Below, one piece after another: positions 27,606 to 37,837 of a stretch of DNA of 64,000 nt; position 1 is the stretch's first letter, and the number at the start of each line of letters is the position of its first letter. Source of the DNA: Candidatus Krumholzibacteriia bacterium. GTDB taxonomy: Bacteria; Krumholzibacteriota; Krumholzibacteriia; LZORAL124-64-63. The stretch is taken from positions 62,001-126,000 of the forward strand of contig JADGDU010000001.1 in the NCBI GenBank assembly GCA_016744705.1, written 5' to 3'. The notes under the pieces are model-generated. The model saw only the letters and a list, made by a program, of their open reading frames with translations. It did not search any database and was not told the origin of the DNA. The position numbers and the translations under genes are program-made.

Positions 27606-29132
27606 ATGCGTCGCCTTACTTTAGTAATCCTGTGGTCGTGCTTGTTAACGTCTGCCTGTCTTGCCCAATTTGAAATCGATCCCATCACTTTTTCAGAATC
27701 CTCTTGTACCAATCCGGCCTTGGCCTCGTCCCCGGATGGTCTCACCATGTTGGGTTTTGAACTTTCCGGCGATCCTTTGCTGCAGGACTTTGTAGCAGCC
27801 CAGCCTCTGATGACAGTCAAATCTGACACATACTATCCCTACAACCCTCAAATTTTGGGGGCCGGATCTTCCCCGAGCATTTGTTGGGCATGGGATGGAT
27901 TCCATCTGGCTTTTGTAAGCGGGCCTATGATTCTTCTTTTCCACTCTGATTCCGAAGGCAACTGGGACACGGAAAATTACACAATGCTTGAACCCTACGG
28001 CCCTGTGCGAAGCCTCGAATTACTGGGAACACCCTGGGATTCCGGTTCTCCCCATGCTTATCTGGCCGTACACTCCACCGACGGCGCCGGCGGTCAATCC
28101 AACCGGGTGCAACTGGCCACTTATAATGAAGCTGGCTGGTCAGACCTGGAAATGCTGGACTGGGATCCTCATATGGCCAACCCCGAATTGGCCTTCTATG
28201 TTGGTTCCTACACCCCCACCCCTCAACTCTTTTACCTCGGTGGCGAAGGCCTTGGTGCCACTATTCTGAAATCATCTATTCTCGTACCCGGATCCGGCTG
28301 GAGCGATCCTGTTCTCGTCACAGATAGCACAGGAATGCCTTCACCCATCGCCAATGAGTTTGATGTCGCCGCTGGCTACGGTAGTGGGGACATCGACATC
28401 CTGGGTTTGGGCATGCAACCCACCTGTCCCTGCGGCAGCATCCACTTGCATTCCTATGTCTCGGTGATCGGCTCCTGGCAAGTCCAACATGTGACTGAAC
28501 CCTACGCCCACTTCGACTGGCCCAAGTCACCCAAAGTGGCTTCTGCATATGAAAGCCTGATTGCCCATGCCTTCTGGTATCAGGAGGCCGTGGCTGAAGA
28601 CTTTACTCCCTTCAACCAAACCCTCGAATACCGAACCATCGCAAACGGAGAAATGACAGACGCTGGCCACTTCCTGGAAGGCGCCGATCTGGGTGGACGA
28701 ATAGGATCAAGAGTGGCTCTCTCCGTGGATTATCATGACCATCCGGTCCTTGCCTGGACACGAACCGACACCATTCTCGGAGAGCCTCAACCAGAGCAAA
28801 TATGGGTGGCCCGAAACTGGATTGCTTCTGCAGTACAAGAGCCTGATTTGAATTCCCCAGTATTGAATCTGGTGGCCTGGCCCAATCCATTTAACCCCCA
28901 GGTGAGCCTCGCTTTTGAGCTGAATCAGACCCAGGCAGTACAACTGGATGTTTTTGATGCACGGGGCCGGCGTGTCGCTCATCTGCTCGGTGGTGTGGTT
29001 GAGACTGGATCGATGGAAACGTCATGGAACGGCCAAGACGATTCTGGTCGTAAACTTCCCAGTGGTGTCTATTTTGCCCGTTTGGCCACAGACAATGAAA
29101 AGGTAGTTTTGAAACTGGTTCTAGTTGAATAA
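27606..29132 (+). CDS. Secreted protein with FlgD/T9SS-like C-terminal domain
   Basis: 508 residues: signal peptide (TLVILWSCLLTSACLAQ), a long beta-rich body with repeating SxxxAWxxDG-type strands (PSICWAWDGFHLAFVSG, HAYLAVHSTDG, VALSVDYHDHPVLAWTRTD) that suggests a beta-propeller, and a C-terminal sorting-type domain: AWPNPFNPQVSLAFEL, QLDVFDARGRRVAHLLGG, PSGVYFARLATDNEKVV. It ends in Glu rather than the Arg of the other FlgD-like tails. The ATG at 27606 follows a GGGGGG run; the frame is open to 27453. Likely a surface or secreted adhesin-like protein; function unknown. Confidence 0.75.
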   Translation: MRRLTLVILWSCLLTSACLAQFEIDPITFSESSCTNPALASSPDGLTMLGFELSGDPLLQDFVAAQPLMTVKSDTYYPYNPQILGAGSSPSICWAWDGFHLAFVSGPMILLFHSDSEGNWDTENYTMLEPYGPVRSLELLGTPWDSGSPHAYLAVHSTDGAGGQSNRVQLATYNEAGWSDLEMLDWDPHMANPELAFYVGSYTPTPQLFYLGGEGLGATILKSSILVPGSGWSDPVLVTDSTGMPSPIANEFDVAAGYGSGDIDILGLGMQPTCPCGSIHLHSYVSVIGSWQVQHVTEPYAHFDWPKSPKVASAYESLIAHAFWYQEAVAEDFTPFNQTLEYRTIANGEMTDAGHFLEGADLGGRIGSRVALSVDYHDHPVLAWTRTDTILGEPQPEQIWVARNWIASAVQEPDLNSPVLNLVAWPNPFNPQVSLAFELNQTQAVQLDVFDARGRRVAHLLGGVVETGSMETSWNGQDDSGRKLPSGVYFARLATDNEKVVLKLVLVE

Positions 29133-29224
29133 ATCTTTACTCTTCCATTGCATCGCTTCTCTCTTGGGGATATGATTCTTCATCACTTGCCCAATGGATT
29201 CACGGTGCTTGTTGGAGGTATATT

Positions 29225-30418
29225 TTGTTCAGCCAAACCAATCATGTATTGATCATTGAAGACAGTCCCGTTGTAAGGTCTGTAGTCAAACAGATGTTGG
29301 CTAAAGGACATAAAAACACCTTCGAAGTGCACGGATCAGAAAACCTCACCATCGGTCTGCAGTGGCTGGAAAATAACCCCGTCGATGTGATCATTCTGGA
29401 TTTATCTTTGCCTGAATGCACCGGTGTCGAGACCATCGGTATGGTGCGTGCCGCCGATGCCGACGTTCCCATCGTTGTTTTCACTGCTAGCGAAGACGAT
29501 ACTTTGGCCATGGCCGCCATGCACCACGGGGCCGATGATTTTCTAGTCAAAACTGAAGTGAAACAAGGGTCCCTCCTGGGCCGCACCCTACTCTACGCCA
29601 TAGAGCACAAACGAGCTCAAGCTGCCCTCAATCAATACACAGTGGAAATGGAACGGCTGGCTGCGCAGCGTGCTCTTCAGATTGTGCACCAGGATCGCCT
29701 GGCCACCTTGGGCACCATGTCTACCGGTATTGTTCACGAGGTAAGAAGCCCACTTGCTTTCATCACCGACAATGCCCGAAATTTGAAAAGTTCCTGGGTT
29801 CATGTTGAGGCCTGCCTCAAAGAGTGTCGCCAGAACAAATTTGGCGACCAAGAGGAAATTGAATTTCTGTTGGATGAAGCTCCAGAGATGCTTGACGATA
29901 TTCTCATGGGAGTTGAGCGCATTACGAAAATCACCAATGGGCTGAAGAAATTCGCCCGCAAAGATGATGAAGAAATTGTGCCATCCAGCCTTGAAGAATG
30001 CCTTGATTCAGCCCTTATGCTTTGTCAAAATCTCTTGAAATACGGCATTTCCATCCAGAAAGATCTGCACCCTCAGGCCGACCCCATCCCTTTGCGGCCT
30101 CAACCCATCACCCAGGTCTTGATCAATCTGATCACCAACGCGGCCCACGCCATGGACCAAAAAGGGACCCTGAAGTTCACAACCCGCTTTGTCAATGATA
30201 CGGCCGAGCTCACTGTAGAAGATTCTGGCCCGGGAATACCAGCTGACAAACTAGATTCCATTTGGGAAGCCTTTTTCACCACTAAGTCTGAAGATGTGGG
30301 CACTGGACTGGGACTCTCCATCTGCAAAGACATCATTCTGCAGCACGAAGGGTCAATCACAGCCGAAAATACACCTGACTCAGGTGCCCGATTTACAATC
30401 ATTCTACCTGCCGTCTGA
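29225..30418 (+). CDS. Response regulator-histidine kinase hybrid (REC-HisKA-HATPase)
   Basis: 397 residues. Receiver first (about 8-125; LIIEDSPVVRS, acceptor Asp in VIILDLSLPECTG, Thr in VVFTASEDD, Lys in FLVKTE), then a coiled linker, H-box GIVHEVRSPLAF, N-box NLITNAAHAM, G-boxes DSGPGIP and GTGLGLSI. A receiver before a kinase core usually marks a phosphorelay intermediate or an input from another kinase. No membrane segment. The start is a TTG at 29225 with GGAGGT five to six bases upstream; no better ATG exists in this frame ahead of the receiver. Confidence 0.87.
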   Translation: MFSQTNHVLIIEDSPVVRSVVKQMLAKGHKNTFEVHGSENLTIGLQWLENNPVDVIILDLSLPECTGVETIGMVRAADADVPIVVFTASEDDTLAMAAMHHGADDFLVKTEVKQGSLLGRTLLYAIEHKRAQAALNQYTVEMERLAAQRALQIVHQDRLATLGTMSTGIVHEVRSPLAFITDNARNLKSSWVHVEACLKECRQNKFGDQEEIEFLLDEAPEMLDDILMGVERITKITNGLKKFARKDDEEIVPSSLEECLDSALMLCQNLLKYGISIQKDLHPQADPIPLRPQPITQVLINLITNAAHAMDQKGTLKFTTRFVNDTAELTVEDSGPGIPADKLDSIWEAFFTTKSEDVGTGLGLSICKDIILQHEGSITAENTPDSGARFTIILPAV

Positions 30419-30541
30419 TCCATCATTCCCCAAAGAGGGGCCGGCTCTTGTAAATTATGCTATTTTAATGGATCTTCTTAGGCTTATTGCCGTATGCATA
30501 GAATCTTTATTTTAGACTCAACCGAAGGGGAACCTCACATC

Positions 30542-31657
30542 ATGTCGTGGCACCGAAACAGACGCCCTCTGCGCGTCCGGTCGTGGTTTGTTTTTGCAGC
30601 AATCCTGGGGATCATTTCCCTGGCTGGCTGCAGTGAAAACTCAAGCGATGAAGTGGTCTCAAAAGGCCAATCTCAGAAACGGTCAAAAAATGCACAACAG
30701 GCTATCCCTGTTGCCGTCACCAAAGCCACTGAGGGTTCTATTTCCAGCTATTACGGCGCTACAGCCACCCTGGAAGCTGAAAAAGAAGCTCAGGTTTTAG
30801 CCCGAGTCACCGGAGTCGTCAAAAGTCTGCAAGCCGAAGAAGGCGACCTCGTCACCAAAGGCGCCCCACTTCTGCTCATTGAAAATGACGAATACCGCTT
30901 CCGGGTGGAGCAGGCCAATGCCAACACAGTGAATCTGCGCTCCCGATACGAGCGCCTTGAACAAATGGTGGCCGAAGAACTGGCAACCGAAGAAGAGATC
31001 CAAGCCGCCCGCAGCGACTTTGCCAGCGCCGAAGCCGAAGAAGGGCTGGCCCGGTTGAGCCTTTCTTATACCACCGTGGTGGCGCCTTTCTCAGGCCGTA
31101 TCACCCAACGCCTGGTCAACGTCGGGCACAATGTGTCCAGCGGAGGTCCCCTTTTTGTCATGGCTGATTTCGACCCGTTGCTGGCCAAGGTTCACGTGCC
31201 CAGCCGCGAATTCAAACGCCTCCAGAAAGACCAAATCGTACAGTTGGTTCTGGACAGCAATGGCACCCGTCTCGATGGACGAATCAAACTCATCAGCCCG
31301 GTCATTGATCCCACCAGCGGCACCATCAAAATCACTGTTGAAGTGCCCGATTATCCTCAGGGAACCCGTCCCGGTGAATTTGCCCAGATTCAGATTGTTA
31401 CTGAAAGGCGTGACAACGCCACTCTTGTGCCCCGAGCCGCGGTGCAGACCGACAAAGGGGAATCGGTGGTTTATGTGCCCGTCCAGTCAGATGAAAGTCT
31501 GACTGCCGAACGACGTATTGTGGAATTGGGTTTTACTGACGACCTCAACGTGCAAATTCTATCCGGCTTGGAACCAGGCGAGACCATCGTCATCAAGGGC
31601 CAACGCTCGCTTAAACACGGCGCGGTTCTGAAAATTCTTGAGGAGCCAGCCAACTGA
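30542..31657 (+). CDS. RND efflux periplasmic adaptor (membrane fusion lipoprotein)
   Basis: 371 residues. Lipobox SLAGC after a hydrophobic segment, so it is probably anchored in the inner membrane by lipid. Biotinyl-lipoyl-like half motifs (KEAQVLARVTGVVKSLQAEE, DLVTKGAPLLLIEND), a short alpha-hairpin (about 115-165), second lipoyl half (YTTVVAPFSGRITQR) and beta-barrel domains complete an AcrA/HlyD-like adaptor. It links the pumps of the next two genes to an outer-membrane channel, which is not in the window. The ATG at 30542 is preferred to 30494 because the latter lacks a ribosome site. The stop overlaps the next start (TGATG). Confidence 0.9.
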   Translation: MSWHRNRRPLRVRSWFVFAAILGIISLAGCSENSSDEVVSKGQSQKRSKNAQQAIPVAVTKATEGSISSYYGATATLEAEKEAQVLARVTGVVKSLQAEEGDLVTKGAPLLLIENDEYRFRVEQANANTVNLRSRYERLEQMVAEELATEEEIQAARSDFASAEAEEGLARLSLSYTTVVAPFSGRITQRLVNVGHNVSSGGPLFVMADFDPLLAKVHVPSREFKRLQKDQIVQLVLDSNGTRLDGRIKLISPVIDPTSGTIKITVEVPDYPQGTRPGEFAQIQIVTERRDNATLVPRAAVQTDKGESVVYVPVQSDESLTAERRIVELGFTDDLNVQILSGLEPGETIVIKGQRSLKHGAVLKILEEPAN

Positions 31658-34600
31658 TGCGCTCTTTTGTCGAATTGGCGGTGCGCCGCCGCGTCAGCGT
31701 GATGATGACCGCACTGGCCATCATTGCCTTTGGACTGGTGGCCTACAATCGGCTGGCCCTGGAACTTTTTCCAGACATCAGCTATCCCTCCATCACCGTA
31801 CAAACCGACTTCCCGGACACCGCTCCCCAGGAAGTGGAATCTCTCATCACCCGGCCGGTGGAAGAAGCAGTGGGCGTTTTGCGTGGCCTGCAAACGATCC
31901 ACTCCGTATCCCGGGCCGGCATCTCCGAAGTGACCCTGGAGTTTGCCTGGGGCTCGGACATGGATCTGCTGTCCATGGAAGTGCGGGAGAAAATTGACCG
32001 TCTGATCCTGCCCGACGAAGCCAGCAACCCAGTGGTGCTGCGCTACGACCCAAGTCTTGATCCCATCCTCCGCCTGGCCCTATCCGGCGATGAAGACCTG
32101 ATGGTCATGCGACGCCTGGCCGACAAACAAATCAAACAGGATTTTGAGACGACCAAGGGTGTCGCTGCCGCTCATATCAAAGGTGGCCTGGAAGAAGAAA
32201 TCCAGATCGATCTGGACCAGGAACGCCTGGCTGCCCTGGGCATCAGCATTGACCAGGTGCAGCAGGTTGTGGGTGTCAGCAATGTGAATTTGCCAGGGGG
32301 GGCCTTGCGCGGTCAGGACAGCCAATATCTAATCCGGACCATCAACGAATTCACCAGCACTGAAGAAATTGCCGACCTGATCATCCAACAAACCGAGACC
32401 GGCGCCGTGCGTTTGCGGGATGTGGCCACCGTCATTTGGGGGCATCAGGAACGCGAAGAAATCACTCGGGTCAACGGACGCGAGTCGGTGGAAATTTCCC
32501 TCTTCAAAGAAGGCGATGCCAACACCGTCACCGTGGCCAACCGCCTGCGGGAACGAGTGGACCTGTGGCAGGACGGCAAGCTGCCCGAAGGCACCACCCT
32601 GACCGTACTGTTTGACCAGTCTACATTTATCCAACAGGCTGTCAGTGAGGTGGGCAATGCCGCCCTCATTGGTGGTGGACTGGCCATTCTTTTGCTCATG
32701 CTCTTTTTGCGCGATATGCGCAGCACCATGATCATCGCCACCAGCATTCCCATCTCGGTGATCGCCACTTTCATTGCCATGTACAAGATGGATATCTCCC
32801 TGAATATCATGTCCCTTGGGGGGCTCACCCTGGGCATCGGGATGCTGGTTGATAACTCTATTGTGGTGCTGGAATCCATCTACCGGAAACGCAAGTTGGG
32901 TCAATCGCTCTTTGCTTCAGCCATCAGCGGCACCACCGATGTGGGTGGCGCGGTAATCGCCTCAACGCTCACCACGGTGGCGGTATTTCTGCCTATTATT
33001 TTCGTGGAGGGCATTGCCGGACAACTCTTTAAGGACCAGGCACTGACTGTCACCTTCAGCCTGCTGGCCTCTTTGGCCGTGGCCGTAACCGTCATCCCCA
33101 TGGCCAGCGCCCTGGGCAGCCGGTTGCCCCTTGAAGGTCGCAAAATTGAAATTGAACCCCAGACTGATCAGAGCGACACAGGTCAGGCCACCATGACTCT
33201 GGGCTGGTTTTCCCGGGGTTACGACCGACTGCTGGGCGGCGCTCTGAAAATGCGTTGGCTCACTTTGTTCTTGGGTTTTGCTCTCTTTGGCGCCGCAGTG
33301 TGGGGTGTGGGATTGCTCAATACCGAACTCATCCCCCAGCTCAGTGAAGGGGAGTTTTTCTATGAAATCAAGCTGCCCGAAGGAGCCTCTCTCGCTGCCA
33401 CCGATCGCACCATCGCCAGCATGGAAAAAGCTGTGGCCAATGAGGCCTCCATTGACCGAAATTACGCCACGGTTGGCAGCCGTCTAATTTCCGGCGGCAT
33501 GTCCCTGAACACCAAGGCCGAAAACCTTGGTCAGCTCAACATGGTCATGAAAGACAAAAGTGACGGTGAAGGAGAAATGGCTGTGGCCGAACGGTTGCGC
33601 CAAATTTTCCTGGAAACACCTGACCTGGAAGTGAAATTTGGCCGGCCCAGTTATTTCAGCCTCAAAACACCGGTGGAAGTGATCATCTACGGAGAAGACC
33701 TGGACGACCTGCGCGCCTACTCTCTGGATGTGGCTCGCCGCCTTGCTGGAGTGGACGGTCTGGTGGATGTGCGCTCTTCCCTGGAAGCGGGAAACCCCGA
33801 ACTGCAGGTGGTTTTTGACCGGCAGCGGTTGGCTTCTCTGGGCCTGGATATGGGCACACTTTCCGAAACTCTTAAGAACCGTGTCCTGGGCGTTGTGCCC
33901 ACCAAGTATATGGAATCGGATCGGCAAATTGATATCCGAATCCGCAACCGAGTAGAAGATCGAGGCTCTGTGAGCGATGTGCGCAATCTGATGTTGCCTG
34001 GCCCAGATGGCTCTTCTTTGCGGCTGCTCTCGGTGGCCGATGTGACCGAATCCCGTGGGCCTGCGGAAATCCACCGCTTGCAACAGCAACGCGCAGCCGT
34101 GGTTTCGGCCAATCTGGCCGGCACCAGCCTTGGGGCCGCCATCAAGGATGTGCAGCGGGTGATGCAGGAATCGACTCCCCCCACCGGCCTGTCCACCGAT
34201 CTCGGCGGACAAAATAAGGAAATGCAAACCAGCTTCAACAGCCTGCGCTTTGCCATTTTGCTCGCCATTTTCCTGGTCTACCTGGTGATGGCCGCCACTT
34301 TCGAAAGCTTCCTGCATCCTTTTCTGGTCCTCTTCACCATCCCCCTGGCCTTGGTCGGTGTGGTGGCCGGACTGCTGCTCACCAACACCCCCATCACCAT
34401 CATCGTGCTCATTGGTACGGTTATGCTGGTGGGCATCGTGGTCAACAACGCCATTGTGTTGATTGATACAGTGAACCGTTTACGCCGAGCCGGAGTGGCT
34501 CGTGGTGAAGCCGTCGTGCGCGCTGGCCACTTGCGTCTGCGCCCCATTTTGATGACCACTTTGACCACCATTCTGGGCCTGCTGCCCATGGCTTTGAGTT

Positions 34601-34746
34601 GGGGCGAAGGCGCCGAATTGCGCGCCCCCCTGGCCATCACCGTAGCCAGTGGTCTGGCCTTGAGCACCCTGTTGACCCTCGTGGTGATCCCCGCTGCATA
34701 CATGGCCGTGCCTTCGCGTATTGACCCTGATCTGGATGAGGAGTGA
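31657..34746 (+). CDS. RND efflux permease, first copy
   Basis: 1029 residues, standard AcrB/MdtB/MdtC length, 12 transmembrane segments in two halves with large periplasmic loops. Motifs: N-terminal RRRVSVMMTALAIIAFGLV, LFPDISYPSITVQTD, AIPISV-like TSIPISVIATFIAMY, GGLTLGIGMLVDNSIVV (Asp of the proton relay in TM4) and VLIGTVMLVGIVVNNAIV in the second half. It uses the proton gradient to export drugs or other small molecules. It overlaps the adaptor stop by one base and is followed immediately by a second permease, so a hetero-oligomeric MdtB/MdtC-like pump is likely. Confidence 0.93.
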   Translation: MRSFVELAVRRRVSVMMTALAIIAFGLVAYNRLALELFPDISYPSITVQTDFPDTAPQEVESLITRPVEEAVGVLRGLQTIHSVSRAGISEVTLEFAWGSDMDLLSMEVREKIDRLILPDEASNPVVLRYDPSLDPILRLALSGDEDLMVMRRLADKQIKQDFETTKGVAAAHIKGGLEEEIQIDLDQERLAALGISIDQVQQVVGVSNVNLPGGALRGQDSQYLIRTINEFTSTEEIADLIIQQTETGAVRLRDVATVIWGHQEREEITRVNGRESVEISLFKEGDANTVTVANRLRERVDLWQDGKLPEGTTLTVLFDQSTFIQQAVSEVGNAALIGGGLAILLLMLFLRDMRSTMIIATSIPISVIATFIAMYKMDISLNIMSLGGLTLGIGMLVDNSIVVLESIYRKRKLGQSLFASAISGTTDVGGAVIASTLTTVAVFLPIIFVEGIAGQLFKDQALTVTFSLLASLAVAVTVIPMASALGSRLPLEGRKIEIEPQTDQSDTGQATMTLGWFSRGYDRLLGGALKMRWLTLFLGFALFGAAVWGVGLLNTELIPQLSEGEFFYEIKLPEGASLAATDRTIASMEKAVANEASIDRNYATVGSRLISGGMSLNTKAENLGQLNMVMKDKSDGEGEMAVAERLRQIFLETPDLEVKFGRPSYFSLKTPVEVIIYGEDLDDLRAYSLDVARRLAGVDGLVDVRSSLEAGNPELQVVFDRQRLASLGLDMGTLSETLKNRVLGVVPTKYMESDRQIDIRIRNRVEDRGSVSDVRNLMLPGPDGSSLRLLSVADVTESRGPAEIHRLQQQRAAVVSANLAGTSLGAAIKDVQRVMQESTPPTGLSTDLGGQNKEMQTSFNSLRFAILLAIFLVYLVMAATFESFLHPFLVLFTIPLALVGVVAGLLLTNTPITIIVLIGTVMLVGIVVNNAIVLIDTVNRLRRAGVARGEAVVRAGHLRLRPILMTTLTTILGLLPMALSWGEGAELRAPLAITVASGLALSTLLTLVVIPAAYMAVPSRIDPDLDEE

Positions 34747-34750
34747 TGGC

Positions 34751-37700
34751 ATGAATCTGCCCGAATTAGCCATCCGCCGTCCCGTGACCATCATGATGGT
34801 TTTGGTGAGCATTGTGGCCCTGGGTCTGGTAGCCCTCACCCGCCTGCCTTTGGCCTTTATGCCTGACATCACCGAACCCGAACTCTTTGTAAACCTGCCT
34901 TACAACAACGCCTCACCCGAGCAAGTGGAGCAGATGATTGTTCGGCCAGTGGAAGACTGCCTCGGTGGCGTCAAAGGCCTGCAAAGCATCTGGTCGCGTT
35001 CGGGCAGCGACGGCGGCAGGGTGCGCCTCAGTTTCTCCTGGGATACGGATATGCATCTGGCCCGGGTTGAGGTGTGGGAACGCATTGACCGTATACGTGG
35101 CGACCTCCCCGAAGATGTGGGCGACATCCAGGTTTCCACCAATTGGGACTCCCGGGATGCTGATGCTCCCATCATCGAAGCCCGCCTCAGTTCCCCCCGG
35201 GATTTGAGCGAAAGCTACGACCTACTCGAACGCAAAATCATCCGCCCCCTGGAACGAGTGCCCGGTGTGGCCCAGGTTCGGCTCGATGGCGTCAACCCCC
35301 GCGAAGTGCGGATCAACCTGCGAGTGGCCGATCTGGAAGCCCACGGCATCGATGTTCGGGACGTATCGCGAGCCCTCCGCAATAATAATTTCGATCAATC
35401 TTTGGGACAAATTCGCGATGGCGACTCCCGTTGGACCATGCGCACTCTGGGTACCTTTGGCACAGTGGAGCAAATCAGCAACCTGCCTTTGCGTGCCGAT
35501 GGCTTGCGTGTCAGTGACATCGCCGACGTCATCTACCGTGAACCGCCCCTGGAATACGGACGGCATCTGGATGGCAATTTTGCCATTGGCGTTTCTGTCT
35601 CCCAGGAAAGCAAAGCCAACACCGTGGAGGTGTGCGATGCCCTGGAAGCAGCCGTAGCCAAAATGGGCGACGATCCTGAGCTGGAGGGCGTGAACTTTCT
35701 CATCTGGTTCAGCCAGGGTGCCGAGATCAAAAAGACCATGACAGACCTGATGTACACCGGTCTCTTTGGATCTATTTTAGCCGCCGTCGTGCTATTTTTA
35801 TTCCTGCGCCGCGTCTCCACCACCATCGTGGCCGTCTCTTGCATCCCCTTCTCGCTGATTGTGACTTGCGGCATCATTTGGGCCCAGGGCCGATCCCTGA
35901 ATACGCTCACCCTGCTGGGGTTGATTGTGGGCATCGGCATGCTGGTCGACAATGCTGTTGTGGTGATGGAAAACATTTTCCGCTACCGGGAAATGGGATA
36001 CGACCGCAAAACATCTGCCCGCCGTGGCGCCGGCGAAGTGTCCACCGCTGTGATGGCCGCCACCCTCACCTCGGTCATCGTATTCATCCCCCTGATTTTC
36101 AACAAGCCCAGCGAGATGAATCTGTATCTGAAGGAGTTGGGCATCACCGTTTGCCTGACATTGCTCGCCTCTTTGTTTATCAGCCAAACTCTGATCCCCT
36201 TGGCCACATCCAAGTACATCAAATCAAAGCCGCGGAAAAAAGGCGGCACCATGACTGGCCTTGAAGACCGGTACCAGGGCCTGCTGGGTTTCAGTTTGCG
36301 GCACAAATGGTTGAGTCCGGTCATTGGCCTGAGCATCCTTGCGTCCGCCGTCTACCCCTATAACAATGTCGATCAAAACTTTGAGGCCAGTGAGGCCCAG
36401 CTCTTTGTACAATTCCGCTATGAGTTCAGTGAAGAGATGAGTCTCGAGCACAAAGAGACCATCATCACCGAAGTGGAAAAGATTCTCGAACCCCACCGGG
36501 AAGAGCTGTTGGCCCGGTCCATTTACAGCTTCTGGAGCGACCGTTGGTCACTGACCCGCGTCTACCTCGAAGAGGGAGAAGCCAACGATGAAAACATGGG
36601 CAAAGTGCGGGACCGTTTGCGGGAATTGCTGCCCGAAATAGCCGGAGTGAACCTGCGCGTCCAGGACAACAACCAAAGCTGGCGCATGCACCGGGGCCGC
36701 AACCGGGTGGCTTTTCAAATCATTGGCGACGACACGGAAATACTCATGAGCCTGGCTGAAAAAGCCATCCAGCGCATTGAAACCATCCCTGGTCTGAAAG
36801 ATGTTCAAACACGCCATGCTGAAGCCCAGCAGGAACTGCATATCGTCCCTGACCGTGATCTGGTGGCCCGTTTCGACGTGAACCCGGACCAGGTCTCCCA
36901 AGTCATTGGCCTCACTTACCGTGGCCGCCGGTTGCAACGTTACCGCACTGCCGATGGCGAACGCGAAATGCGCCTGACTTTGGATGAGCAGGAAACCGAA
37001 AGCGTACAACAGCTTCAAAACCTGCTGTTGCGCACTCCTGATGGTGAGAAAATCCCCTTGGCTGCCGTGGCCGACTTCAACCAGGAGACTGGCCGCGAGC
37101 GCATCCAGCGGGACAACCGCATGACCAGCATCTGGGTCAATGCCCGCTACAACGAAGGCACCAGCGAGCAGTACATTCCCCAGGTGAAAGAAATTTTAGC
37201 CGACATGGATTTCCCCTACGGCTACCGCTGGACCTTTGGTAGATGGGAAGCAGAGCGGAAAGAACAATCGCGGGAATTCCTCGTCAACCTGGGCCTGGCT
37301 TTGATGCTCATCTTCGCCGTGATGGCCGGTCTTTTCGAGTCGGTCCGCCAAGCCCTGGCCTTGATGGTCTCTCTGCCCTTCGCCATTGCCGGAGCCCTCT
37401 GGACCCTGCATCTGACGGGTACGGATTTCGACCAACCGGCCGCCATCGGCTTGTTGTTATTAATTGGTATTGTGGTGAATAATGGAATCGTGATGCTGGA
37501 ACACATCAACCAGTACCGGCGCCGCGGCATGGACCGCAATGAGGCCATGCTCAAGGGTGGCCGGGAGCGACTGCGTCCTATTCTCATGACCGCCGTAACC
37601 ACCTTGCTGGGACTGGTTCCCATAGTGGTTCAGAAGCCATCTTTGGGCGGTATTTATTATTACTCGATGGCCTTGGTTATCATGGGCGGATTGTTCGTCA

Positions 37701-37837
37701 GCACATTCCTGACGGCCGTATTATTGCCCACTACCACATCTCTGATCGAAGACATTTTCAGCAGCCTTGGACGTTTTGCACGGCGGTTTTTGCGGCTCTC
37801 CCCTTCTAAACCTACCGAGGAACAGGAAGCTGCTTAA
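34751..37837 (+). CDS. RND efflux permease, second copy
   Basis: 1028 residues, second RND permease in the same operon (GAGGAG before the ATG at 34751, four bases after the first pump's stop). Same architecture: LPELAIRRPVTIMMV, FMPDITEPELFVNLPY, VVAVSCIPFSLIVTCGII, GLIVGIGMLVDNAVVV, GLLLLIGIVVNNGIVML. It keeps the TM4 Asp-Asn pair (LVDNAV). Sequence is clearly diverged from its neighbour, as in MdtB/MdtC, so this is not a recent duplication. Its last 26 bases overlap the 3' end of the convergent metA gene. Confidence 0.93.
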   Translation: MNLPELAIRRPVTIMMVLVSIVALGLVALTRLPLAFMPDITEPELFVNLPYNNASPEQVEQMIVRPVEDCLGGVKGLQSIWSRSGSDGGRVRLSFSWDTDMHLARVEVWERIDRIRGDLPEDVGDIQVSTNWDSRDADAPIIEARLSSPRDLSESYDLLERKIIRPLERVPGVAQVRLDGVNPREVRINLRVADLEAHGIDVRDVSRALRNNNFDQSLGQIRDGDSRWTMRTLGTFGTVEQISNLPLRADGLRVSDIADVIYREPPLEYGRHLDGNFAIGVSVSQESKANTVEVCDALEAAVAKMGDDPELEGVNFLIWFSQGAEIKKTMTDLMYTGLFGSILAAVVLFLFLRRVSTTIVAVSCIPFSLIVTCGIIWAQGRSLNTLTLLGLIVGIGMLVDNAVVVMENIFRYREMGYDRKTSARRGAGEVSTAVMAATLTSVIVFIPLIFNKPSEMNLYLKELGITVCLTLLASLFISQTLIPLATSKYIKSKPRKKGGTMTGLEDRYQGLLGFSLRHKWLSPVIGLSILASAVYPYNNVDQNFEASEAQLFVQFRYEFSEEMSLEHKETIITEVEKILEPHREELLARSIYSFWSDRWSLTRVYLEEGEANDENMGKVRDRLRELLPEIAGVNLRVQDNNQSWRMHRGRNRVAFQIIGDDTEILMSLAEKAIQRIETIPGLKDVQTRHAEAQQELHIVPDRDLVARFDVNPDQVSQVIGLTYRGRRLQRYRTADGEREMRLTLDEQETESVQQLQNLLLRTPDGEKIPLAAVADFNQETGRERIQRDNRMTSIWVNARYNEGTSEQYIPQVKEILADMDFPYGYRWTFGRWEAERKEQSREFLVNLGLALMLIFAVMAGLFESVRQALALMVSLPFAIAGALWTLHLTGTDFDQPAAIGLLLLIGIVVNNGIVMLEHINQYRRRGMDRNEAMLKGGRERLRPILMTAVTTLLGLVPIVVQKPSLGGIYYYSMALVIMGGLFVSTFLTAVLLPTTTSLIEDIFSSLGRFARRFLRLSPSKPTEEQEAA

